A DNA stretch of 8,312 bases from Verrucomicrobiota bacterium (GCA_003217835.1 QHMQ01000070.1:1-8312); one strand, 5' to 3'; positions 1 through 7,237 are shown, counted from the first letter of the stretch. The notes: a model not told the origin generated them from the sequence alone. Numbers and translations: made by a program.

Positions 1-114
1 GAGGATTATCGCGAGCAAATTGCCGCAGCGGTTAGCGACGGAATTGTCCGTTATCGCAACGCTTTAAAGGAGCGTCAATCAGCAGTGGCGGCGACCGGGT
101 CGGCTAAACGCTGA
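1..114 (+). CDS. C-terminal end of probable N-acetylmuramoyl-L-alanine amidase (partial)
   Basis: Frame 1 is open from the window edge to a TGA at 112-114, giving the last 37 residues of a protein. The tail contains YREQIAAAVSDGIVRY. This resembles the last helix of Amidase_3 family zinc amidases, which usually end in a pattern like 'iA.ai.dGi..Y' followed by a short polar tail. Such enzymes cleave the bond between N-acetylmuramic acid and L-alanine in peptidoglycan, in the periplasm. The zinc ligands and catalytic glutamate would lie upstream and cannot be checked. A peptidoglycan-binding protein starts 37 bp downstream on the same strand, which fits a cell-wall role and a shared transcript. 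The assignment rests on a short C-terminal match, so another family remains possible. Confidence 0.55.
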   Translation, partial: EDYREQIAAAVSDGIVRYRNALKERQSAVAATGSAKR

Positions 115-151
115 ATAAGCAAGAAGTCGTGGCGTCAAAACCAAAACGGGG

Positions 152-889
152 ATGAAAGCTAAAGTGGTCGTGCTTGTTCTTCTCGGATCGGTTGCGCTGG
201 TGCGAGGAGATCAAATGATCGAAAGCGTGCAACAGGCGCTAAAAGACCAAGGCTTCTATTATGGTGAGATAACCGGGGAGACGAACGCAAATCTATCGGC
301 GGCGATTCGCCGCTATCAAATTCGCAATGGACTCGAGGTGAACGGTGAGCTGAATAGTGAAACGCTTCGTTCACTAAGAATTAATTCTTCTGCGCCTGGA
401 CAGCCGACGGTGAAGGTTAGCCCATCGCCAAGCCCCGGTGCCGTCCCCAAAGCAGAATCGTCCGGCGAAACAGCTGGACCTGCCACCGCGCCAGTGCAGC
501 CTTTCTCCAACCCGCCGCAAGATCGACAACTCTATCCATCAAATCCTGTGGTCCCTGGCGCTTCACCAGGACTACTCTTTGCTGGAACTCCATACGAGAG
601 TGCGCTGCCCGATGTGCAACGCAATCTCGTGCTCTCCGCACAAATAGCGCTGGCGCGTCGTGGCCTCTATCGCGGTGAGATCGACGGCATATATGGACCA
701 GCCATGGAATTTTCGCTGCGCGCCTATCAAGCGCGGACAGGACTTCCGGTTACGGGCCGGTTCGATTTGGAAACACTTGCCGCACTCCAGTTGTTGCCGC
801 GGGCGCGTGCACCGACCTTCAATCCGTTCCGCCAGCGTCTCCGTCCTCGGCCCGAGCCGCCTGTGCGAGGCGACTGGATTCCTGAATAG
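152..889 (+). CDS. Secreted protein with two peptidoglycan-binding (PG_binding_1) domains
   Basis: The 245-residue product starts with a signal peptide: lysines at 2 and 4, a hydrophobic core at 5-17, and likely cleavage near VRG (17-19). Residues about 22-76 and 155-214 are two PG_binding_1-like three-helix repeats. Each has the hallmark order: 'ALxxxGfYxGxIxG', then 'aixxYQxrnGLxVxG', then 'ETLxxL' (GFYYGEITG at 34-42; GLYRGEIDGIYG at 171-182). Between them, residues about 80-150 form a Pro/Ser/Ala-rich flexible linker, and the C-terminus is Arg/Pro-rich. No catalytic domain is visible, so it probably binds cell wall as a scaffold or accessory factor. It follows the amidase tail by 37 bp and may share its transcript. 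ATG 152 is the only start after an in-frame TAA at 116-118. A GGGG run abuts the ATG, too close for a standard ribosome site. The function beyond wall binding is unknown. Confidence 0.85.
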   Translation: MKAKVVVLVLLGSVALVRGDQMIESVQQALKDQGFYYGEITGETNANLSAAIRRYQIRNGLEVNGELNSETLRSLRINSSAPGQPTVKVSPSPSPGAVPKAESSGETAGPATAPVQPFSNPPQDRQLYPSNPVVPGASPGLLFAGTPYESALPDVQRNLVLSAQIALARRGLYRGEIDGIYGPAMEFSLRAYQARTGLPVTGRFDLETLAALQLLPRARAPTFNPFRQRLRPRPEPPVRGDWIPE

Positions 890-914
890 GTCGTCGAGTT
901 TGGAATGTTCATGG

Positions 915-930
915 GATCGCTATTGCGATC
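915..930. terminator. Hairpin between convergent genes, possible weak bidirectional terminator
   Basis: The arms GATCGC (915-920) and GCGATC (925-930) form a perfect 6-bp stem with a TATT loop. It lies in the 44-bp gap between the convergent stops at 889 and 934, where a bidirectional terminator would be expected. Neither strand has a T tract after the stem, so intrinsic termination is doubtful. The right arm is also part of a GCGATCGC palindrome at 925-932. Confidence 0.3.
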
Positions 931-933
931 GCG

Positions 934-1845
934 TCACGACTTTGCGCTGTCGAAACGCACCGACTGTAGTTCAGCGAAAACCGTGCCGACAAAAACTTGT
1001 GCCTCGATACGAAGCAGGATTCGATCGGTATCATCCGAGACCCAGATCGTGGCGCGCCGGAATTTCCGATGTGGCTGCAAATCAAACTTTTTACCAATCC
1101 GGTTGAGCTGCAGATCAATTTTTATCGCATTGTAGGTGCCAGCGCGGACCGAGATTTTTTCCCGGCCCAGCACGGTGACGGTAGCAAGATATGCAGACGT
1201 GGCGGGATAAACGACGACACGGTACGTGCTCCGATCCGACAATGGCTGGCTTCGAAGATAAAGCATCGCCGAATGCAAATCGAACAGGTTCGGAAAACTG
1301 AATTCGCGCGTCTTCGTGCCGGCAGAGCCACCTTGGCCTTCTGTCCTTGCGCGACTGACCCCATTATTTGTGAAGGTGAGATGAGTAACGATTTTCTTTG
1401 ATCGATAATCCTCTGTTTGCAACGTCTCGACTGGGCGCAACTTTTCCGCATGGGCGAGCGCACGGTAATTCACATCCAGTTTCCATAAGGCGCGGACGAA
1501 GCCGATCGTCCGCCCTGTTCCGTCGAGTTGAAACTTGCCTTCGGATGTTTTTGTAAAATGGACTTCTCCGGTGGCAGCCGTCAATCCAGACCAGCCAAAA
1601 CGATAAGTTGCACGGAGAGGCCGAAGCTCTGGGAAATCGCCGGGCGGAGCTTTAGTAAGGGTTGACTGCCAATTCGCCGCGGCTGAGCGGGAGCCGAAAG
1701 ACAGAAGCAGAAGAAGAACGATCGTAGCCGACTGTTTTCCGCGAAATCCGGTTCTCGCAATCTGCCCTGAAAATCCAGTCGGAGCGTTCGCGGCTTGCAA
1801 CCGCCCGCATATCTTTGCTTCCCGACTTGCCCGCCGGCTCTTCAC
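934..1845 (-). CDS. DUF3108 family envelope protein
   Basis: This is a 303-residue protein when read from GTG 1845. From about residue 75 to 297 it matches the DUF3108 pattern. An N-terminal part reads 'LRATYRFGWSGLTAATGEV' (77-95). A middle part reads 'FPNLFDLHSAMLYLR' (184-198). A C-terminal part has 'vRAGTYNAIKIDL' (233-245), then 'ATIWVSDD' (265-272) and 'RIEAQVFVGTVFAEL' (279-293). The family is predicted to be periplasmic or membrane-associated, with no established reaction. A hydrophobic run at 41-50 followed by SRSAAA looks like a signal peptide, but it sits after about 37 basic, poorly conserved-looking residues. The true start may therefore be internal: TTG at 1797 is the clearest in-frame option. 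The GTG at 1845 also lies only 7 bp past the U tract of the upstream terminator and has no ribosome site. The gene converges with the peptidoglycan-binding gene. Confidence 0.8.
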   Translation of the reverse strand: MKSRRASREAKICGRLQAANAPTGFSGQIARTGFRGKQSATIVLLLLLSFGSRSAAANWQSTLTKAPPGDFPELRPLRATYRFGWSGLTAATGEVHFTKTSEGKFQLDGTGRTIGFVRALWKLDVNYRALAHAEKLRPVETLQTEDYRSKKIVTHLTFTNNGVSRARTEGQGGSAGTKTREFSFPNLFDLHSAMLYLRSQPLSDRSTYRVVVYPATSAYLATVTVLGREKISVRAGTYNAIKIDLQLNRIGKKFDLQPHRKFRRATIWVSDDTDRILLRIEAQVFVGTVFAELQSVRFDSAKS

Positions 1846-1851
1846 CTGTAC

Positions 1852-1881
1852 GAAAAAGACACGCGAGTTGTGGCTCGCGTG
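1852..1881 (-). terminator. Rho-independent terminator of the bamA-skp unit
   Basis: On the minus strand, arms CACGCGAG (1881-1874) and CTCGCGTG (1867-1860) form a perfect 8-bp GC-rich stem with a 6-nt loop. They are followed by TC and a run of five T (1857-1853). The stem begins 24 bp after the TAG of the skp reading frame (1906-1908). This is the classic layout of an intrinsic terminator and it marks the end of the bamA-skp transcript. It also separates that transcript from the DUF3108 gene immediately downstream. Confidence 0.85.
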
Positions 1882-1905
1882 GATTTCTGACGTGCCGAAA
1901 TTAAA

Positions 1906-2524
1906 CTAAGGTTTCGAAGCTCTCGCCGGCGTCGCAGATGGACTCGCCGAGATCCTCTCGGTTGAAATCGCGGTGCTGCGGCCGGGTTTATTTAGAACGG
2001 TAATGATATCGCTGGTAAAATCGACATTATCAGGGGCGTACATTACAACAGGCACTCCATTCAGGCTCATGCCCGACCTGTCAAATACCAGGTCCATGTG
2101 GTTGGTTTTGACCTTGTCCATTACGATGTCGGTGATTTCTTTCACGATACCTTCGCGCATGCGCATCGCTTGTTCTTGTAGCTGCCGTTATTTCCCGCTC
2201 CATATTCTTGATGTTAGAGATCTTATCGTCGCGCTCCTTTGCTTTTTGTGTCTTGGCATCGGCGCTTAAGGCTGGAGCATCGAGCTGCTTGTTCAGGTTG
2301 TTGATTTCATCCAGCGCCTTCTTGTAGGATTCCGCGCGATCATCGTATTCTTTCTTGGCCGCATTTTTGGCGTCATTGATTTTCGCTTCCGCGTCCTTGG
2401 TCTTGCTATATTCTTTAAACGCGCGCTGCATATCGACTGTTCCGATTTTAAGTGTGCCTTGAGCGAAAACCGCAAGTGGTAACGCGAGCGTTAAAGCCAG
2501 GATTGTAGAGAGAAGCTTCTTCAT
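1906..2524 (-). pseudogene. skp: Skp/OmpH-type periplasmic chaperone, broken by a frameshift
   Basis: Skp is a trimeric periplasmic holdase that carries unfolded outer-membrane proteins to the BAM complex. The first frame starts at ATG 2524. It has a signal peptide (MKKLLSTILALTLALPLAVFA, cleavage near residue 21), the conserved first strand LKIGTVDMQRAF (25-36) and a Lys/Glu/Ala-rich coiled coil to about residue 113. After EREIT (109-113) the frame becomes non-homologous and stops at 2081. The rest of the family, RQLQEQAMRMREGIVKEI and then the last strand region MDLVFDRSG...VVMYAPDNVDFTSDIITVLNK, is read in another frame, open from 2187 to the TAG at 1906. Joining the halves needs a net +1 shift near 2187-2191. 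The joined product would be about 205 residues, plausible for the family. The gene follows bamA by 55 bp, the usual gene order. Either the gene is mutated or the assembly has an indel. No clear Shine-Dalgarno precedes ATG 2524. Confidence 0.85.
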
Positions 2525-2579
2525 AAAACAGAGGTAACGGTCGTTGGAACCGCGTTAGACTGCAACTATTTAGATTTGT

Positions 2580-4892
2580 TCAAAATTGATATCCAACGTT
2601 AAAATTGAAGTGCCCACCACCGTGGTAGCCATCACGCTGCAGGGGATACCCGTAGTCCAGCCGGAGCGGGCCGATCGGCAAATCAAGTCGAACTCCGACG
2701 CCAATATCGGAGGCTATATGATTGAAGCCAAAAGACCACGCGTCACTGTTGTCGAAACCCGTGTCATAGAAAACTGCGCCGCGCGCCTTTTCGACAATTG
2801 GAAAGGTCCATTCTATCGTCATGCGAGCCATTGATTGGCCACCGGTCGGTTCACCATTCTCTTGTGGGCCGACTTCGCGGTAAGGAAATCCACGGAGATT
2901 GTTCGAGCCCCCGAGGTAGAGACGTTCGAAAATCGGAACAAAATCGCCGCTTCCCCAGGTGTTGACGGTCGCGATTTCGCCGTTGATGAGCAGGATCGTA
3001 TCCCACGGAAGATGGAAATATTGGGACCCCTCGAGGTCGATTCCGTAAAGCTGCGTGTCGCCTCCGAGAAAACCGCCCGCGACATAAGGCGAAAGGGCGA
3101 CGCGTTGCCCACGCCTGGTCAGCAACGGGTTATCACGTCTGTCGTATACAAGACTGGTCAAAATCTCGCTCTCCACGGTCGAACCCTTTGACTGCTGGAT
3201 CGCTTCCGGCGCGCTTGTGGAAACGTTGTAAATGTCGATGTCCTGCAAACGGTAACCCAAGGTCGCGTACAGGTATGCGTTGATCGGTTTGCGTGCCTCG
3301 ATAGAAAATCCGTAATTCCGCTGGTCATAGTCCGTACTCAAGTAGTTGGCCTCCGTAAAAAAAAGCTGACCACCCAGGGACAGCCTGCGATCGAGGAAAT
3401 AGGGTTCGGTTAATGCGAGGATGAAATCCTTGCGTTCCGTGCCATACTGGACACGCAGTCTAAACTTCTGACCAGCGCCGGTGAATCCCGGCCAGTTCAT
3501 TAAATCGAAGTTGCCTTGGGTGAGTTCCGCGAAGCCGACCAGGCTGTCGATTGTGCTGAACCCGCCGCCGAAGCTAAACGACCCGGTCCGCTTCTCCTGC
3601 ACCAGGATGGTAAGATCTTTGCGGCCAGCAATATCTGTATCTTCGGGATAAGTTTCGACCTTCGCAAAATAGCCCAGGTTCTCGAGGCGCTTCTTGGTGG
3701 TATCTACGCGAACCGTGTTAAAGACATCGCCGGGTGCGACCAAAACTTCGCGGCGAATGACCTTGTCCTTAGTGCGCGTGTTACCGGCAATGTTGATTCG
3801 TTGAACAAACGAGCGGGCGCCTTCCTCGATTTTATAGTGCACGTCGACTCGCGCAGGACCAGCCGGCGTGCCCTCCGGCAAAACCACAAGATCGACATAA
3901 CCGCCGCTGCCGTAGGCATCCGCAAGCGCCTTCGCATCGTCGTGCAGTGCCTTCGGCGAATAGACGCTGCCCTCCTTCATCTTCAACAGTGCTCGAATCT
4001 TTTCTTCCGTCGTTACCTTCTCTCCTGAAATCAAAATCTTGTTCACGTGATATTGCGGGCCTTCCGCGATCACGATCGTAATGATCATCGGACCGTTCTC
4101 GCTCCGTGCCCTACGCACGTCTTTGATTTCTACGTCGATGTAACCGTGGTTCTGATACCACTCACGAATGCTGTCCAGATCCTGCTGCAACTGCGTCTCC
4201 TCCAGCCGGCCGGATTTATCGAACAACGAAATGAGCGTTTTGCCTTTCGTTTTCATTTGCTTGCGCAGCACCCTCTCGCTGAAGTGCTCATTGCCTTCGA
4301 AACCAATCCTGCGCACGGCGCCTTTGACCCCTTCGTTGATTGTGTAGACTACCCGCGAGGTGCCGCGTTTTTCATCAATCGCATCGACACGGAACTTTAC
4401 GTCAATGTCCGTGAAGCCCTTGGCCTGATAGATCTCAATGATCTTCTGGCGCGCTTCCTCCAGCTGTTCCTCGTTCACCGACTGGTTGAGTTTTACTTTG
4501 ATTTCTTTGCGGAGCCTCTTCGCTTTGATCCGTTCGGCTCCATTGATTTCGATCTCGCGCACAATCGAACGCGTCTGCACCGCCACGATCACCTTCACGC
4601 CGTCGCCTTCTGGCTGAGCGAAGATGCGAACGTTTAGAATTGAGCCGGTCTTGTAAAGAGCCTCAATGTCCTGTTCAACCACTTGATCGGAATAGGGCTG
4701 GCCCACCTTGGTCCGCATTTGCGCGAGAATCCGCTCCTTGCTCACCGTCCCCGGCCCGGTGTACTGGACGTCGATTGAGCGGATGATCGGAGGCCCCTGT
4801 GCTTGGGCTGATCCCGCGCTCAGCAGTGCGCAAAGAAACGCGAGCGTGATTACAAAGGACTGAGGGCGCATCCATCCAGAAAAATGTCTCAT
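2580..4892 (-). CDS. bamA: Outer membrane protein assembly factor BamA
   Basis: BamA is the central outer-membrane insertase that folds beta-barrel proteins. The 770-residue product is close to the usual length (about 750-850). A signal peptide covers residues 1-31, with a hydrophobic core at 13-26 and cleavage near AQA. Five POTRA domains follow at roughly 36-108, 109-188, 189-279, 280-358 and 359-434. They show recurring 'i..I.i.GN/GAE....k.lr..i....G' openings and 'Y...GY/GF' helices. The 16-strand barrel occupies about 435-770. It carries the L6-loop motif LRGF (666-669, equivalent to VRGF) after GGSNN, and ends in the beta-signal NFNVGYQF with a terminal Phe. ATG 4892 is the annotated start; Met8 (4871) is an alternative that leaves a tighter signal peptide. 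A sigma70-like promoter lies about 50 bp upstream and skp follows. The gene appears intact. Confidence 0.97.
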   Translation of the reverse strand: MRHFSGWMRPQSFVITLAFLCALLSAGSAQAQGPPIIRSIDVQYTGPGTVSKERILAQMRTKVGQPYSDQVVEQDIEALYKTGSILNVRIFAQPEGDGVKVIVAVQTRSIVREIEINGAERIKAKRLRKEIKVKLNQSVNEEQLEEARQKIIEIYQAKGFTDIDVKFRVDAIDEKRGTSRVVYTINEGVKGAVRRIGFEGNEHFSERVLRKQMKTKGKTLISLFDKSGRLEETQLQQDLDSIREWYQNHGYIDVEIKDVRRARSENGPMIITIVIAEGPQYHVNKILISGEKVTTEEKIRALLKMKEGSVYSPKALHDDAKALADAYGSGGYVDLVVLPEGTPAGPARVDVHYKIEEGARSFVQRINIAGNTRTKDKVIRREVLVAPGDVFNTVRVDTTKKRLENLGYFAKVETYPEDTDIAGRKDLTILVQEKRTGSFSFGGGFSTIDSLVGFAELTQGNFDLMNWPGFTGAGQKFRLRVQYGTERKDFILALTEPYFLDRRLSLGGQLFFTEANYLSTDYDQRNYGFSIEARKPINAYLYATLGYRLQDIDIYNVSTSAPEAIQQSKGSTVESEILTSLVYDRRDNPLLTRRGQRVALSPYVAGGFLGGDTQLYGIDLEGSQYFHLPWDTILLINGEIATVNTWGSGDFVPIFERLYLGGSNNLRGFPYREVGPQENGEPTGGQSMARMTIEWTFPIVEKARGAVFYDTGFDNSDAWSFGFNHIASDIGVGVRLDLPIGPLRLDYGYPLQRDGYHGGGHFNFNVGYQF

Positions 4893-4939
4893 AAATTAAG
4901 AAGCGCAGTCCCGCGCAAAGAACCCACGCAGGACAGGCG

Positions 4940-4969
4940 GCTATATCGGAAAGAAGAAGGCAGTGTCAA
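4940..4969 (-). promoter_or_regulatory. Sigma70-like promoter for bamA-skp
   Basis: On the minus strand a perfect TTGACA -35 box (4969-4964) is followed by an 18-bp spacer and a TATAGC -10 box (4945-4940). Transcription would begin near 4933, leaving a leader of about 40 nt before ATG 4892. The 133-bp gap between mqnC and bamA gives it a natural place. This is a match by eye to the consensus and has not been tested, and the preferred sigma factor of this organism is unknown. Confidence 0.6.
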
Positions 4970-5025
4970 GGCGAGATTTTCCGCGGAACCACGTCGTTTG
5001 TCGATAAACAACTCGACCGCGGTGT

Positions 5026-6117
5026 CTAGGTTACAAGCTCGTACCAGTTATTTCGCCGCCGCGGTTCGTAACCGGCATCGCGAATGAGCGATTCAATCTC
5101 TGCGGCGTTTAGCCGAAATGTGGTCCCGGCGCTGCTCACGACATTTTCTTCCATCATCACCGATCCGAAATCGTTCGCGCCGTATTTGAGCGCGATCTGC
5201 CCGATCCCCGCCCCCTGCGTTACCCAGGAGCTCTGGACATTGTCGATGTTATCTAAAAAAATCCGAGAGAGTGCCTGCGTCCGCAGATATTCCGCCACAC
5301 TGGTCGGATGCTTGATTTTCAGAACGGTATGCTGCGGTTGAAATGTCCAGCAAATGAACGCCGTGAATCCACCGCTGCGATCCTGTTGATCGCGAATACG
5401 ATCCAAATGCTCGATCCGATCTTCAATCGTCTCCACATGACCGAACATCATGGTCGCGCTCGACTTCAATCCAAGCTCGTGCGCCACTTGCATCACTTCC
5501 AGCCATTGATTGCTATTAATCTTTAGTGGCGAAATCCTTTTGCGTATACGGTCGACCAGAATTTCGCCGCCGCCGCCAGGGATTGATCCGAGTCCGGCGT
5601 TTTTGAATTGAGCAATCACTTCGCGCAGCGGCATTCGGAAGGTTTCCGCGAAATGCTGGAATTCAGGTGGACTGAATCCGTGGATGTTAATGTGCGGATA
5701 TTTTTCCCGAATATGGTGCAAAAGATCGACATACCAGTGAAACGGTAATTTGGGATGATGCCCACCCTGCATCAGAATTTGAACGCCGCCCGCGGCCGAA
5801 AGCTCATCAAGTTTCTGATCGATTTGCTCGAATGACAGGACGTAATGATCTTCATCCCGTTCCGTCCGATAAAATGCACAGAACTTGCAGTAAACGTTGC
5901 AGACGTTCGTGTAATTAATGTTCCGATCGACAATGTAAGTTACGATCTCGGCGCCGCGGCCATTGTAATTTTTCGCCTTCGTCAGATCTCGCCGCGCATT
6001 CGCCAGCGCCCCCAATTCCTCTAGCGGAAACCGATAGAGTTGCAGCGCTTGGTCCGAAGAAATCCGTTCACCCGCGAGAACTTTTTCCGTCAACGCATCT
6101 CGATTTAGGGAAACCAT
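5026..6117 (-). CDS. mqnC: Cyclic dehypoxanthinyl futalosine synthase MqnC (radical SAM)
   Basis: MqnC is a radical S-adenosylmethionine enzyme. It cyclises dehypoxanthine futalosine in the futalosine pathway to menaquinone, in the cytoplasm. The 363-residue length is typical. The 4Fe-4S cluster motif CxxxCxxC is C73, C77, C80, set in NYTNVCNVYCKFCAFYR. Further family marks are QGGHHPKLP (117-125), FSPPE (148-152), SIPGGGGEIL (178-187) and the strongly conserved GANDFG (313-318) with EENVVSSAG (323-331). These last blocks and the SIPGGGGEI context favour MqnC over its paralogue MqnE (aminofutalosine synthase), although the two are related. ATG 6117 precedes MVSLNRDALTEKVLAG, a normal N-terminus. 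No other menaquinone gene lies in the window. The gene is divergent from the oxidase across 50 bp, and bamA follows 133 bp downstream from its own promoter. Confidence 0.93.
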   Translation of the reverse strand: MVSLNRDALTEKVLAGERISSDQALQLYRFPLEELGALANARRDLTKAKNYNGRGAEIVTYIVDRNINYTNVCNVYCKFCAFYRTERDEDHYVLSFEQIDQKLDELSAAGGVQILMQGGHHPKLPFHWYVDLLHHIREKYPHINIHGFSPPEFQHFAETFRMPLREVIAQFKNAGLGSIPGGGGEILVDRIRKRISPLKINSNQWLEVMQVAHELGLKSSATMMFGHVETIEDRIEHLDRIRDQQDRSGGFTAFICWTFQPQHTVLKIKHPTSVAEYLRTQALSRIFLDNIDNVQSSWVTQGAGIGQIALKYGANDFGSVMMEENVVSSAGTTFRLNAAEIESLIRDAGYEPRRRNNWYELVT

Positions 6118-6167
6118 CGTCGGCCATTTTAAATGACGCCGTGGCTCATTGCACGTAGATCATTCTG
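6118..6167. promoter_or_regulatory. Short divergent intergenic region between mqnC and the FAD oxidase
   Basis: Both genes start at the edges of this 50-bp gap, so their promoters must lie here or overlap the opposite coding sequence. On the minus strand an AT-rich TTTAAAAT sits about 12 bp before ATG 6117, too close to be a convincing -10 box for a leadered transcript. I see no clear -35/-10 pair and no operator palindrome. Confidence 0.25.
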
Positions 6168-7154
6168 ATGGAGCATCGAGTAGCAATTGTGGGCGCCGGC
6201 GTGTCGGGACTTACTTGCGGTGTTCTTTTTGCCGAACACGGATACCGGACGGCGATTTTCGCGAAAGAAACCGGCCAACAAACAACCTCTGGAGCCGCCG
6301 CGGCGCTTTGGTTCCCGTATGATGCAGAACCGGCCGAAAAAGTGATCCCCTGGGCGCTCCACACCTATAAGGTCCTTGTCAATCTTATCCGCCACCGGGC
6401 GGACTCGCCGAGGCGAGCCAAGATCTCGCACAGCGGTGTTTCGATGATCGAGTTACGCCAGTTTTCCAGGACCGGTGAGATTCAAATTCCTGATTGGGCC
6501 ATCCCACTTGGCGCCTCTGTCATTCCGACCGTCACTACATTCAAAAGTGGTTTCAGACTCAACGTTCCGCTCATGGATACGACGATCTATCTCGATTACC
6601 TGGCAAACCGATTCATCGAGGCCGGCGGGGAAGTTAACACCGATGTGCACCTCGAAAAACTTGAAGACGTCAGCCCAGCTTTTAATCTCGTGATCAACTG
6701 CGCGGGCATCGGCGCACGCGAGCTCGTTCAGGATATCGACCTTGAACCACATCGCGGCCAAATCGCGATCGTCCCAAAGATTGATAATCTCTCCTGCGCA
6801 ATCGTCTGCGACGATCCACCACTCATGTACGCGATTCCGCGCGCGCACGATTGCGTTTTTGGCGGCACAAACGAAATCAGCGACAATCTCGATGTCGATG
6901 CAGCAGCGACACCGCGCATTATCGACGAGTGCAGTCGTGCGCTGAAGATCGAAAATCCGCTCGCGCTGGCCGAGCGCGTTGGCCTCCGCCCATTTCGCAA
7001 GTCAGGCGTTCGCCTCGAACGCGATCGCCTGCGCGATGGGCGAACCGTCATTCACAACTACGGTCACGGCGGCTCGGGCTTTACCCTCTCGTGGGGTTGC
7101 GCGGAAAAAGTTTTCCAAATTGCTCATAGCGCAACTGCGGCACAGCGCTGTTAG
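6168..7154 (+). CDS. FAD-dependent D-amino acid oxidase family protein
   Basis: The 328-residue length is typical of D-amino acid oxidases (DAAO), which oxidise D-amino acids to imino acids with release of hydrogen peroxide. The N-terminal dinucleotide-binding motif is VAIVGAGVSG (5-14), with GxGxxG at 9-14. A second FAD-contact region, TTSGAAAALWFPY, lies at 39-51. MYAIPR (220-225) aligns with the active-site Tyr of DAAO, and GLRPFR (272-277) supplies the Arg expected to bind the substrate carboxylate. The DAAO signature is complete at 294-312: VIHNYGHGG followed by SG, five residues and GCA. No signal peptide and no peroxisomal tail are present, so it is probably cytoplasmic. Substrate preference (neutral versus acidic D-amino acids, or another amine) cannot be read from the sequence. 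ATG 6168 sits directly before the FAD motif as expected, with no clear Shine-Dalgarno. A link to D-amino acids from peptidoglycan turnover is only inference. Confidence 0.9.
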   Translation: MEHRVAIVGAGVSGLTCGVLFAEHGYRTAIFAKETGQQTTSGAAAALWFPYDAEPAEKVIPWALHTYKVLVNLIRHRADSPRRAKISHSGVSMIELRQFSRTGEIQIPDWAIPLGASVIPTVTTFKSGFRLNVPLMDTTIYLDYLANRFIEAGGEVNTDVHLEKLEDVSPAFNLVINCAGIGARELVQDIDLEPHRGQIAIVPKIDNLSCAIVCDDPPLMYAIPRAHDCVFGGTNEISDNLDVDAAATPRIIDECSRALKIENPLALAERVGLRPFRKSGVRLERDRLRDGRTVIHNYGHGGSGFTLSWGCAEKVFQIAHSATAAQRC

Positions 7155-7237
7155 CATCGTCGCGCCAGTTATTGCCCGCATCTGGTCAGGATGCCGGGGT
7201 GTATACGCATCCAAGCGGCACTGAGACCGCCTAGAGA

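Noticed and set aside
660..1106. 148-residue open frame on the plus strand crossing the convergent junction
   Set aside because: It overlaps the second peptidoglycan-binding domain and the DUF3108 tail in another frame, is rich in Arg, Cys and Ser, and has no recognisable domain.
1906..2166. Stand-alone 86-residue gene starting at ATG 2166
   Set aside because: Homology to the end of OmpH continues upstream of this ATG (RQLQEQA), so it is the second half of the broken skp, not a separate gene.
3516..4637. Two long plus-strand open frames (170 and 196 residues) antisense to bamA
   Set aside because: Both are shadows of the POTRA-coding region of bamA. No signal, motif or ribosome site supports them.
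4981..5022. Two CCGCGG copies as arms of a terminator after mqnC
   Set aside because: CCGCGG is self-complementary, the 30-bp interior does not extend the stem, and no T tract follows. A weak inner GTCG/CGAC pairing overlaps it, so no single clear hairpin results.
5026..6117. MqnE (aminofutalosine synthase) instead of MqnC
   Set aside because: The GANDFG, EENVVSSAG and SWVTQG blocks match MqnC as I know the families. MqnE is a paralogue with different blocks in the C-terminal half.
6453..6848. 131-residue minus-strand open frame inside the oxidase gene
   Set aside because: It is antisense to a well-supported DAAO coding sequence and shows no domain of its own.
7189..7212. GGATGC/GCATCC hairpin after the oxidase gene as its terminator
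   Set aside because: It has a 6-bp stem with a 12-nt loop and no T tract. It may be a degenerate repeat, but it is not a convincing terminator.
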